From contig CALMQM010000102.1 in assembly GCA_937871435.1 (NCBI GenBank), positions 62,001 through 126,000 of the forward strand: a stretch of 64,000 nucleotides of DNA. The letters are read 5' to 3'. This document shows, piece after piece, positions 35,990 to 43,523 of the stretch. The position numbers were made by a program, and so were the translations under genes. How positions within the stretch are numbered: position 1 is the stretch's first letter; each line of letters begins with the position of its first letter. Source of the stretch: an uncultured Bacteroidota bacterium. GTDB lineage: Bacteria; Bacteroidota; Bacteroidia; AKYH767-A; 2013-40CM-41-45. The notes beneath the pieces were generated by a model, which was not told the origin of the DNA, did not search any database, and saw only the letters and a list, made by a program, of their open reading frames with translations.

Positions 35990-37467
35990 AAAAAATCCTT
36001 TTCACCCATAGTTATTTTCTTCGATTTGATCCGAAGCAATGGAAACTGCAGCAGGCATATCCACCATTGGGCACTTTGTATGCGGCGGCTTTTACGCGCA
36101 ACGCGGGTTATGAAGTAAGTTTATTTGATACCATGTTTCTTCAGGACGCACAAGAAATCTCTCCTGTTCTGAAAAGTGAAAAACCTGATGTACTGGTTAT
36201 TTACGATGACGGGTTTAACTACCTCACTAAAATGTGTCTCACGAATATGCGTGAAGCCGCATTTGTGATGATCGGACTTGCCAAAAAAAGCGGCATACAT
36301 GTCATTGTTTCCGGTAGTGATGCAAGTGATCAGAGTGAAAAATATTTAGATGCGGGAGCTGATTACGTGTTGGCAGGAGAAGGAGAAATTACGCTGCTGG
36401 AAGTGCTGAATTCGATGAGTGAATCCGGAGATAAAAAGTCAGATATACCGGGAACAATTTTGAAATCTTCCAATGGAATTATCCGAAATAAAAAACGGGA
36501 AGTTGTACGCGAACTGGATACTTTTCCTCACCCTGCATGGAACCTGATCGATGTGAAAGAATACAAGTCACGATGGATGAAACAACATGGTTATTTTTCT
36601 CTGAACATCAGCACTACACGTGGATGCCCTTTTCATTGTAACTGGTGTGCTAAACCTATTTACGGAAACAGGTACAATGTTCACAGCCCGGATTGGGTGG
36701 TGGAAGAATTAAAATTTCTGATAGCTACATATGGAGTTTCTCATTTCTGGATGACAGATGACATCTTCGGTTTAAAGCCTGGTTGGATTGCCCGTTTTGC
36801 TGAATTGGTAAAGCGTGAAAAATTGCAGTTCAGATTTAAAATTCAGTCGCGCGTGGATTTACTGCTTGAAGAAAATGCGATTGCATTGTTGGCAGAAATT
36901 GGCTGTGATACGATTTGGGTGGGTGCTGAAAGTGGTTCTCAAAAAATCCTGGATGCGATGGATAAAGGAACCAAAGTGGAGCAGATTTTTACAGCTACCA
37001 GACTGATGAAAAAACATGGGATAAAGCCGGCATTTTTTCTTCAGTTCGGATATCCCGGAGAAAACGCGGATGACATTCAGGCTACAATTTCAATGGTGAA
37101 ATCATTGATGCCTGACGATATCGGAATCTCTGTCAGCTATCCACTGCCCGGGACGAAGTTTTTTGAAAAAGTAAAAGAAGAATTGAAAGATAAATCCAAC
37201 TGGACTGACAGCGATGAGCTTGCCATGATGTTCAGCAATACTTATCCTTCATCATTCTATAAAGTGCTGCAGCGATATGTTCACCGTACCTACCGTACAC
37301 GACAAGGAATCACGGAGATGAAAAATTTATTCAGTTCTCCTGTTCAGATATCATTTCGTCAACTGAAGAGAATCGCCGCGATTCCTGTTCATGCCACAGG
37401 AAGCGCATACTATAAATCAAAGTTGGAAATTATCAGTGGCGAACACGGTTTAGTTGGAATAAATTGA
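35986..37467 (+). CDS. B12-binding-domain radical SAM enzyme (second of three)
   Basis: A 493-residue protein. The N-terminal ~150 residues form a cobalamin-binding-type domain (THSYFLRFDPKQWKLQQAYP, LGTLYAAAFTRNAGYEVSLFD, VIVSGSDASDQ, YVLAGEGEITLLEVL). The radical SAM core has the cluster motif C214-x3-C218-x2-C221 in GCPFHCNWC, then FWMTDDIFGLKPGW and VGAESGSQKILDAMDKG. The layout recalls BchE/HpnJ-type enzymes. It is clearly paralogous to the third enzyme (38445): both share the opening TH-x-YFL...YPPLG and AESGSQ-x-ILDAMD. It overlaps the nucleotidyltransferase gene by four bases. Confidence 0.9.
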   Translation: MKKILFTHSYFLRFDPKQWKLQQAYPPLGTLYAAAFTRNAGYEVSLFDTMFLQDAQEISPVLKSEKPDVLVIYDDGFNYLTKMCLTNMREAAFVMIGLAKKSGIHVIVSGSDASDQSEKYLDAGADYVLAGEGEITLLEVLNSMSESGDKKSDIPGTILKSSNGIIRNKKREVVRELDTFPHPAWNLIDVKEYKSRWMKQHGYFSLNISTTRGCPFHCNWCAKPIYGNRYNVHSPDWVVEELKFLIATYGVSHFWMTDDIFGLKPGWIARFAELVKREKLQFRFKIQSRVDLLLEENAIALLAEIGCDTIWVGAESGSQKILDAMDKGTKVEQIFTATRLMKKHGIKPAFFLQFGYPGENADDIQATISMVKSLMPDDIGISVSYPLPGTKFFEKVKEELKDKSNWTDSDELAMMFSNTYPSSFYKVLQRYVHRTYRTRQGITEMKNLFSSPVQISFRQLKRIAAIPVHATGSAYYKSKLEIISGEHGLVGIN

Positions 37468-37495
37468 ATTTTTTCAAAGGAATGTATTTGATATC

Positions 37496-38305
37496 ATGTT
37501 TATGATGCCGGAAACTGATTCACTTTTTGATTTGCTGGCATCTGATTATGATGACACTTTTACGCATTCTGAAATTGGTAAACTTCAGCGGGGCAAAGTC
37601 TGGGAATATCTTGATTCGCTTTCTCTTCCATCAGCCAGAGTATTGGAACTGAATTGTGGTACAGGAGAAGATGCATTGCTTCTTGCACAGAAAGGACACA
37701 ATGTAATCGCTACAGATGTTTCATCCAACATGATAGTTAAGGCGGAAGAAAAAATGAAGAGAGCAGGCGCGAAGAATATTACTTTCTTCGTAAGCGATAT
37801 GCGGGAATTGAAGAAACAATTTTCCGGTCAGCGTTTCGATTTTATCTTTTCCAATTTTGGTGGACTAAATTGTTTGTCGGAAAACGAACTGAATGCTCTA
37901 TCGCAAGATTTGCTTTCGCTTCTAAAACCCGGAGGCAGGCTGGTGCTTGTTATGATGAGCAGAAAATGTGTGTGGGAAAATTTCTATTTTCTTTTAAAGG
38001 GAAATTTTTCCAGTATATTCAGAAGGAGAAAAAGAGGGGGAATTGAATTCAAAGCAGGCAATACAATTTTGCAAACATATTATTATTCACCTCGGGAAAT
38101 AATGTCACTTTTTGGTTATGGGTGGCAAATGAAAAAACAACTTCCCGTCGGATTCTTTGTCCCTCCATCCTATTTGCAGACTTTTTTTCAACGACATCCG
38201 AAACTGCTTCGTTTTTTAGCCTCAATGGACCGGCATTTCTCGGCCTTCAGTTTTCTTGCTGATTATGCAGATCATTTTATTCTGCATCTTGAACGGGAAA
38301 AATGA
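37496..38305 (+). CDS. Class I SAM-dependent methyltransferase
   Basis: A 269-residue protein. It opens FDLLASDYDDTFTHSEIGKLQR, a lead-in common to ubiquinone/biotin-type small-molecule methyltransferases. Motif I VLELNCGTGED is at 49-59, motif II ATDVSSNMI, motif III VSDMREL and post I LSLLKPGGRLVLVM. The acceptor substrate cannot be told; O- or C-methylation of a small molecule or lipid is most usual. It lies 28 bases after the second radical SAM gene. Confidence 0.85.
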   Translation: MFMMPETDSLFDLLASDYDDTFTHSEIGKLQRGKVWEYLDSLSLPSARVLELNCGTGEDALLLAQKGHNVIATDVSSNMIVKAEEKMKRAGAKNITFFVSDMRELKKQFSGQRFDFIFSNFGGLNCLSENELNALSQDLLSLLKPGGRLVLVMMSRKCVWENFYFLLKGNFSSIFRRRKRGGIEFKAGNTILQTYYYSPREIMSLFGYGWQMKKQLPVGFFVPPSYLQTFFQRHPKLLRFLASMDRHFSAFSFLADYADHFILHLEREK

Positions 38306-38444
38306 ATCCTGTTATTACATCCGGCAGAAAACAATCCTGAAATTCAAATTGCAGTGACTATATTAAAATTACGATTAAAGACTTTAGGTCGCCTTTAGTA
38401 AAAGATTGATGTAGTATTTGTACATTCGTGTCATCCCTCACTCC

Positions 38445-39866
38445 ATGTCTCCTATTTTTCTTACTCACGCATATTTCCTTCAGGAGGATCCTAAGGAACT
38501 GGAGATCATGAAGCCTTATCCTCCGCTGGGTATCCTGTATATATCAGCATATCTCGAAGAGCATGGTTTCAATTCACGTGTTTTTGATTCTACCTTTTCG
38601 ACTTTTGAAAAATTATGTGCTGAATTGATTTCTGTCAAACCTGAAATTCTCGGAATTTATACCAACCTCATGACAAAATTGAATGTCCTGAGAATTATAC
38701 AGTTTGTAAAAACTTCTTCCGAGCTTAAACATACCAGGATAATTTTAGGTGGCCCTGAAGTCCGCAATCATTCCGAAAAATTTCTACGGTATGGCGCTGA
38801 TGTAATTGTTGTTGGTGAGGGAGAAGAGACAATGCTTGAGTTGGTAACTCATTTTACAGAAAATAAAAGTGGGGAAGCGGATTCAACAAACGGGTTGAAA
38901 ACGATTTCCGGCATTTCATTTATTGACTCTGAAAAAAATGCAGTAACAACGCCAGGGAGAAGTCTGCTCAGAGACATGGATCAACTGCCTTTCCCGAACA
39001 GAAAAAAAATTGATCTGCACTTGTATTTCGATGCCTGGAAAAATCGTCACGGAGAAAGTACGATTTCAGTCAGCACCATGCGCGGATGTCCCTATACATG
39101 CAAGTGGTGCAGTCGGGCTGTATACGGACAAAGTTACCGCCGAAGAAGTGCAGTGAAGGCGGTGGATGAACTGCAAACTTTACAGTCTGCTTACCAATTT
39201 GACACAATCTGGTTTGTGGATGATGTATTTACAATCAGTCATGTCTGGTTGCAGGAATTCCGGGATGAAATTGTAAGGCGAAAAATCGCTGTTCGTTTTG
39301 AATGCATCACGCGAGCAGACAGGATGAATGATCTGGCCATTCGTTTACTCAAAGAAAGCGGATGTTTCCGGGTTTGGATCGGAGCTGAAAGCGGATCACA
39401 AACAATTCTTGACGCGATGGACAGGAGAGTAAAAGTGGAACAGGTAGGAGAAATGATCCGGAAAAGTAAGTCAGCAGGAATTCAGACAGGAACTTTTATC
39501 ATGGTAGGATACCCCGGTGAAACTGAATCAGATATTGAATCGACAATTGCGCATCTGAAATCTTCGGATCCTGATTTGTATACCATTACGGTTGCGTATC
39601 CGATAAAAGGGACGGAATTGTATGCGCAAACCGAGTCTGGTTTCAGAGAACAATTGCCATGGGAAACGAGCACAGACAGACAAATAGATTTTGCACGTAC
39701 CTATTCCCGAAGGTATTACGAATTTGCCATTAGAAGGGTTTACAATGAAGTCGCTTTTTTTAAAACTCAAAAAAATAATAAAGCGAAGTTCTTTAGATTG
39801 ACAAAATTCAAATTGAAATCGCTGCTCGCCAAAGGAGGAATGTTGTGGGAAAGAAGTTTCTCTTAA
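38445..39866 (+). CDS. B12-binding-domain radical SAM enzyme (third of three)
   Basis: A 473-residue protein. The N-terminal domain (THAYFLQEDPKELEIMKPYP, LGILYISAYLEEHGFNSRVFD, IILGGPEVRNHSE, IVVGEGEETMLELV) has the usual shape of a cobalamin-binding domain. The core motif is C215-x3-C219-x2-C222 in GCPYTCKWC, followed by WFVDDVFTISHVWL and IGAESGSQTILDAMD. It is a close paralogue of the 35986 enzyme, most likely by duplication and specialisation. I chose the ATG at 38445 (MSPIFLTHAYF) over a TTG nine codons upstream. An ECF sigma gene starts 69 bases after its stop. Confidence 0.9.
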   Translation: MSPIFLTHAYFLQEDPKELEIMKPYPPLGILYISAYLEEHGFNSRVFDSTFSTFEKLCAELISVKPEILGIYTNLMTKLNVLRIIQFVKTSSELKHTRIILGGPEVRNHSEKFLRYGADVIVVGEGEETMLELVTHFTENKSGEADSTNGLKTISGISFIDSEKNAVTTPGRSLLRDMDQLPFPNRKKIDLHLYFDAWKNRHGESTISVSTMRGCPYTCKWCSRAVYGQSYRRRSAVKAVDELQTLQSAYQFDTIWFVDDVFTISHVWLQEFRDEIVRRKIAVRFECITRADRMNDLAIRLLKESGCFRVWIGAESGSQTILDAMDRRVKVEQVGEMIRKSKSAGIQTGTFIMVGYPGETESDIESTIAHLKSSDPDLYTITVAYPIKGTELYAQTESGFREQLPWETSTDRQIDFARTYSRRYYEFAIRRVYNEVAFFKTQKNNKAKFFRLTKFKLKSLLAKGGMLWERSFS

Positions 39867-39883
39867 GCGAAAAGCATCTTTGT

Positions 39884-39891
39884 TATTTTTG
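39884..39891 (+). promoter_or_regulatory. -7 element before the ECF sigma gene
   Basis: TATTTTTG fits TAnnTTTG; a CATCTTTG lies just upstream (39875-39882). No convincing -33 site. Confidence 0.3.
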
Positions 39892-39935
39892 TTTCTTTAC
39901 GTCTGGTAAGAATTCACCCCTGCATTTCCATTCAC

Positions 39936-40487
39936 TTGGTTCGACGAATTAAAATAACTGAAGAGGAACTCATCCGGTTGCTTTCCAATCGGGAAGAAAA
40001 AGGCATTGAAATTCTATACGATAATTATTCCGCCGCGTTATATGGGGTGATCCACAGGATTGTGCAACAGGATGAAATTGCAGAAGATGTTTTGCAGGAA
40101 ACGTTCCTGAAAATCTGGAACAATTTCGGGCAATATGATTCAGCGAAAGGCCGTTTATTCAGCTGGATGATCAATATTGCCAGAAATGCTTCAATTGATA
40201 AGGTGAGATCGAAGGAATTTGTGAACCGAAACAAAAACCAGAACATTGAAAAGGCCGTATTTTCGGCTGGAGAAGACTTGCAATCAGGCTTCAATCCGGA
40301 AACTATCGGAATCAAAAAAATGGTTCAGGAACTGGAACCGGAATATCGTCAGGTTATCGAATTGTTGTTCTTCGGGGGCTATTCTCAATCTGCTGCCGCG
40401 GAGAAATTGAATATTCCACTTGGGACTGTAAAAACACGTTCTCGGGCAGCATTGCAAAAGTTGAAAAATTATTTTGAAAGAATTTAG
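39936..40487 (+). CDS. RNA polymerase sigma-70 factor, ECF family
   Basis: A 183-residue protein. Region 2 (~20-95) contains ILYDNYSAALYGVIHRIV, EDVLQETFLKIWNNF and GRLFSWMINIARNASIDKVR; region 4 (~125-180) contains LEPEYRQVIELLFFGGYSQSAAAEKLNIPLGTVKTRSRAALQKLK. It would direct RNA polymerase to a specific stress-type promoter set. There is no ATG before region 2; the frame is open to the previous stop and the TTG at 39936 (VRRIKITEEEL) is the best start. Its anti-sigma partner starts nine bases after the stop. Confidence 0.93.
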   Translation: MVRRIKITEEELIRLLSNREEKGIEILYDNYSAALYGVIHRIVQQDEIAEDVLQETFLKIWNNFGQYDSAKGRLFSWMINIARNASIDKVRSKEFVNRNKNQNIEKAVFSAGEDLQSGFNPETIGIKKMVQELEPEYRQVIELLFFGGYSQSAAAEKLNIPLGTVKTRSRAALQKLKNYFERI

Positions 40488-40495
40488 TTCAATCA

Positions 40496-41302
40496 ATGGA
40501 TATTAAAGATTACATAGCATCAGGTGTCGTTGAGATGTATGCGATGGGAACTCTTTCTCCTGAGGAAAAGAAGGAGTTTGAGCAGAAGATGCTTGTGTAC
40601 CCTGAAGTGGCTGCAGAATTAAGAAGTGTCCAGGAGACTCTGGAAAATTTTGCGGAGAGTCACAGTCGAAATCCGAGGCCGGAATTACGTGGCGAAGTTT
40701 TGGAGAAAGTTATCGGAAAAGGAAGCGCAGGAAAAGATAAGGGAAATATCATCCCACTTGATCCTACCCACAGGCTCACCTACAAATATCTCATTGCTGC
40801 GAGTCTCGCCGCTTTGCTGATCAGTACTTTCGCCTCCTGGTTTTTCTATAACAACTGGAACGATGCAGAGGATCGTTATGTAGCTGTTTTGAAAGAAAAA
40901 AATCAGATGGCCGAAAATTACAATCAGGTTAAAAATTCTTTTGAACACACCTATTCTGATCTCCTGGTAATGCGCGATGGAGATGCGAAAGTGATGATGT
41001 TAATGCCAATCGACAGTACGAAACGTTATCAGATGCGTGTGTATTGGAATCAATATACCAGCGAGACGTACATTGACGTGTTGGCACTTCCTGATCCGGG
41101 TGAAGGAAAACAATATCAGCTTTGGGCGATAGCAGGCGGCATTCCTACTGATGCAGGCGTCTTCAGTATCCCGGAAGATCAAAGTATGATGCGTGTAAAA
41201 AACATCAATGTTGCAGAACAGTGGGCTGTGACCATTGAACCCAAAGGTGGAAGTGTAAGTCCGACTATGGATCAGATGATTCTGATTAGCAAAAACAGTT
41301 GA
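40496..41302 (+). CDS. Anti-sigma factor, RskA family
   Basis: A 268-residue membrane protein. Residues 1-~75 form the cytoplasmic sigma-binding domain (YIASGVVEMYAMGTLSPEEKKEFEQ). A membrane helix spans ~97-117 (YLIAASLAALLISTFASWFF). A short coiled coil follows (~120-150). The outer RskA domain (~150-268) holds MLMPIDSTKRYQMRVYWNQ, GKQYQLWAIAGGIPTDAGVF and AVTIEPKGGSVSPT, typical of PF10099. It holds the ECF sigma factor inactive until an envelope signal releases it. The sigma gene is directly upstream, as expected. Confidence 0.92.
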   Translation: MDIKDYIASGVVEMYAMGTLSPEEKKEFEQKMLVYPEVAAELRSVQETLENFAESHSRNPRPELRGEVLEKVIGKGSAGKDKGNIIPLDPTHRLTYKYLIAASLAALLISTFASWFFYNNWNDAEDRYVAVLKEKNQMAENYNQVKNSFEHTYSDLLVMRDGDAKVMMLMPIDSTKRYQMRVYWNQYTSETYIDVLALPDPGEGKQYQLWAIAGGIPTDAGVFSIPEDQSMMRVKNINVAEQWAVTIEPKGGSVSPTMDQMILISKNS

Positions 41303-41563
41303 TGCTTAAAAATAAAAGTTGAAACAAACGCTTTTTGTATTTGAACTTCGTGAATCTTTTTCTGACTTTTAACATCCGGAGCATTCAGAATTCTTGTTGA
41401 AGTGCAATAATCAATTTGAATCAACACAAAAGATTCAGTGAAAATCTGATCTTTTTTCAATATTTACTTGTTCATCAGTCTGATACTCATCAATAGTAAA
41501 ATTCTTAGTGACTTATTTTTCAAAATCAGGATTACCAATTCATGAATCAGTCTTGAGATTATG

Positions 41564-41595
41564 TTGCAGAAGGTTTCGGAATATTTTTATATTTG
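41564..41595 (+). promoter_or_regulatory. Predicted promoter of the lipoprotein-YceI-DUF5777 operon
   Basis: TTG (41564-41566), 21 bases, then TATATTTG (41588-41595): a full Bacteroidota -33/-7 pair with the right spacing, the best in the window. The leader would be about 12 nt. The 309-base gap upstream (41303-41611) holds no other feature I can support. Confidence 0.6.
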
Positions 41596-41611
41596 CTAAT
41601 CAGATAAAGCC

Positions 41612-41974
41612 ATGAAGTATCCCCTTTTACTTTTCATCGTTGTGGTGATTTTTTCCTGTTCCAAGGATGTTCAGGTGCAGGTACTTGTACCACCGAATGG
41701 TTGTGACAGTACCCAAATGCATTATGGCTCGGACATCAAACCAATCATTAGTTCCTACTGCAGTTTTTCAGGATGTCACAGTCCGGGAGGAGAAGGAGCA
41801 TTCGATTATACCACCTACGAAGGAATTGCGAATCGTCTCCGTGCCGGTCGCGTGCTGGATCGTCTGGCTTTGCCTGTTGAAGATCCATTACATATGCCTG
41901 AACATACAGAAATGTTGCCTTGCGATTTGTACAAGCTGAGACTCTGGATCATCCAGGGCTTTCCTGATAACTAA
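41612..41974 (+). CDS. Lipoprotein with cytochrome-c-like CX4CH motif
   Basis: A 120-residue protein. The signal peptide (LLLFIVVVIFS) ends at a lipobox Cys16 (FSCSK). The mature part carries DIKPIISSYCSFSGCHSPGG at 41-60: C50-x4-C55-H56. This resembles Bacteroidota c-type-cytochrome-like domains, where the first Cys is followed by four instead of two residues before the CH. If haem is bound it would be a non-canonical site; it could instead be a disulfide. A Met85-like distal ligand (PEHTEML, PLHMPEH) is available further on. It starts an operon with YceI and DUF5777 (four-base gap). Confidence 0.75.
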   Translation: MKYPLLLFIVVVIFSCSKDVQVQVLVPPNGCDSTQMHYGSDIKPIISSYCSFSGCHSPGGEGAFDYTTYEGIANRLRAGRVLDRLALPVEDPLHMPEHTEMLPCDLYKLRLWIIQGFPDN

Positions 41975-41978
41975 TTCT

Positions 41979-42539
41979 ATGCGTATGCTCCTCCGCTTTT
42001 TTCTTCCGGGATTATTTTGCCTGTCACTTGCTACCAACGCCCAAAATGTGTTGATCAGCAAATCAGCGGAGATTACTTTTTTCTCAGAAGCGCCTGTAGA
42101 AAACATTTCGGCGAAAAATAACAGTGTAAATTCTATTTTGAATACTGTCACCAATGACATTGCTTTTATTGTCTCTATCCGTGGGTTCAAGTTTGAAAAA
42201 GAACTGATGGAAGAACATTTCAATGAAAAGTATCTGGAAAGCGACAAGTATCCTCAGGCAACATTCAAAGGAAAAATCCAGGACAGTATCGACTGGAAAA
42301 AAGACGGTGTTTATCCTGTCTCGGCCACCGGAACTTTGTCTATGCATGGTGTTGACAAGACAGTAACTGAAAAAGGAAATATTGAAATCAAAGGGAAAGA
42401 AGCACATTTGTCCGGAAGTATGACAATTGCTATTTCAGATTTTAAAATTTCCATTCCAAAATTATTATTTCAAAATATTGCTGACACAATCAAAGTAGAA
42501 TACAAAACCGATTACATTCCTTATCAGAAAAAAGATTGA
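41979..42539 (+). CDS. YceI family lipid-binding-type protein
   Basis: A 186-residue exported protein with signal peptide residues 1-21 (LLRFFLPGLFCLSLATNA). The mature part is the YceI barrel: FIVSIRGFKFEKELMEEHFNEKYLESDKYPQATFKG and GTLSMHGVDKTVTEKGNIEIKG, both hallmarks. The family binds isoprenoid or other lipid-like ligands in the periplasm; some members bind quinones or haem-linked lipids. The stop overlaps the start region of the DUF5777 frame, so the operon is tight. The role with a CX4CH lipoprotein and an outer-membrane barrel suggests a periplasmic redox or lipid-handling chain (inference). Confidence 0.9.
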   Translation: MRMLLRFFLPGLFCLSLATNAQNVLISKSAEITFFSEAPVENISAKNNSVNSILNTVTNDIAFIVSIRGFKFEKELMEEHFNEKYLESDKYPQATFKGKIQDSIDWKKDGVYPVSATGTLSMHGVDKTVTEKGNIEIKGKEAHLSGSMTIAISDFKISIPKLLFQNIADTIKVEYKTDYIPYQKKD

Positions 42540-42565
42540 TACACCCGTTGTTATCATTCCAGCTT

Positions 42566-43450
42566 ATGAAAAAAAATATACCTGCCATTCTTTTTTTCCT
42601 GCTTCTTTCTTCTTCACTGTTTGCACAGGATGATTTGCTGAAACAACTTCAGGCGGAAGCACCTGCTCCAAAAAAAGAAGCTGTGTTGGCAACATTCAAA
42701 GGGAATAAAATCATCAATGTGCAGACTAATGAAACTGTGAAAAAAAACAATTTAGATATCCGAATCAATCATCTTTTTGGTAGTATCGGAAAAGAAAGTG
42801 GTGGGACATTTCACAATTTATACGGATTCGATCAAAGTCAGGATATTCGAATAGGCGCGCATTATGGTATCACCGATCGACTGATGACCGGATTCAGTCG
42901 TTCCAAGCGACAGGAGAATCTCGAATTGTTATTAAAATTTAAATTGCTTGAGCAGACCACCAACCAGAAGGTTCCGATTGGTATTACGCTTTATGGAAAC
43001 ACCACCTATTCCACGAAAGATGATATACTTATTGAAAAGGATGTTCACCGATTAACTTATTTCGGACAAATTATTTTTACCAGAAAATTTTCTCCCAAAT
43101 TTTCTCTTGATGTTGCGGGAGGTTTTCTGCACAGAAACTATGTTCTTTACAATGACGAAAGCGATGTAATGAATGTCAGTGGAGGTTTCAGGTGGAAATT
43201 TACCCCGAGTGCATCATTCATTGCAGATTATTCACACACATTTGGTCGGGATGCATTTAAAAAAAATGTGGATGTGTATGATGTGGCCGGTGCGGGGATA
43301 GAAATTGAAACGGGCGGACACGTTTTTTCAATCATGTTTACAAACGCCTCCGGTATTCTCGAAAATGACTTCATGGTAAATACAGAGGATTCCTGGTCGA
43401 AGGGAGGAATGAAATTCAGTTTCATTATTTCGAGGATGTTTAAATTTTAA
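42566..43450 (+). CDS. DUF5777-like outer-membrane beta-barrel protein
   Basis: A 294-residue protein with a signal peptide (residues 1-20, IPAILFFLLLSSSLFA before QDD). The mature protein shows long amphipathic strands (LDIRINHLFGSIGKESGGTFHNLYGFDQSQDIRIGAHYGITDRL, GMKFSFIISRMFKF at the end) as in the Bacteroidota barrel family annotated DUF5777. Function unknown; in other genomes it occurs beside YceI and cytochrome-like genes, as here. A start ten codons upstream overlaps yceI by four bases and is possible, but the ATG at 42566 gives a normal signal peptide. Confidence 0.78.
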   Translation: MKKNIPAILFFLLLSSSLFAQDDLLKQLQAEAPAPKKEAVLATFKGNKIINVQTNETVKKNNLDIRINHLFGSIGKESGGTFHNLYGFDQSQDIRIGAHYGITDRLMTGFSRSKRQENLELLLKFKLLEQTTNQKVPIGITLYGNTTYSTKDDILIEKDVHRLTYFGQIIFTRKFSPKFSLDVAGGFLHRNYVLYNDESDVMNVSGGFRWKFTPSASFIADYSHTFGRDAFKKNVDVYDVAGAGIEIETGGHVFSIMFTNASGILENDFMVNTEDSWSKGGMKFSFIISRMFKF

Positions 43451-43511
43451 TTCCGCTGATTAAATTGTTAGTAATCAGTTGAAACATGTCAATCGTGATT
43501 TTCAATTCATG

Positions 43512-43519
43512 TATCTTTG
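43512..43519 (+). promoter_or_regulatory. -7 element just before the DUF4271 gene
   Basis: TATCTTTG matches TAnnTTTG and ends four bases before the GTG at 43524, so that start would be leaderless; otherwise translation starts at the downstream ATG 43608. Confidence 0.4.
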
Positions 43520-43523
43520 ACGT

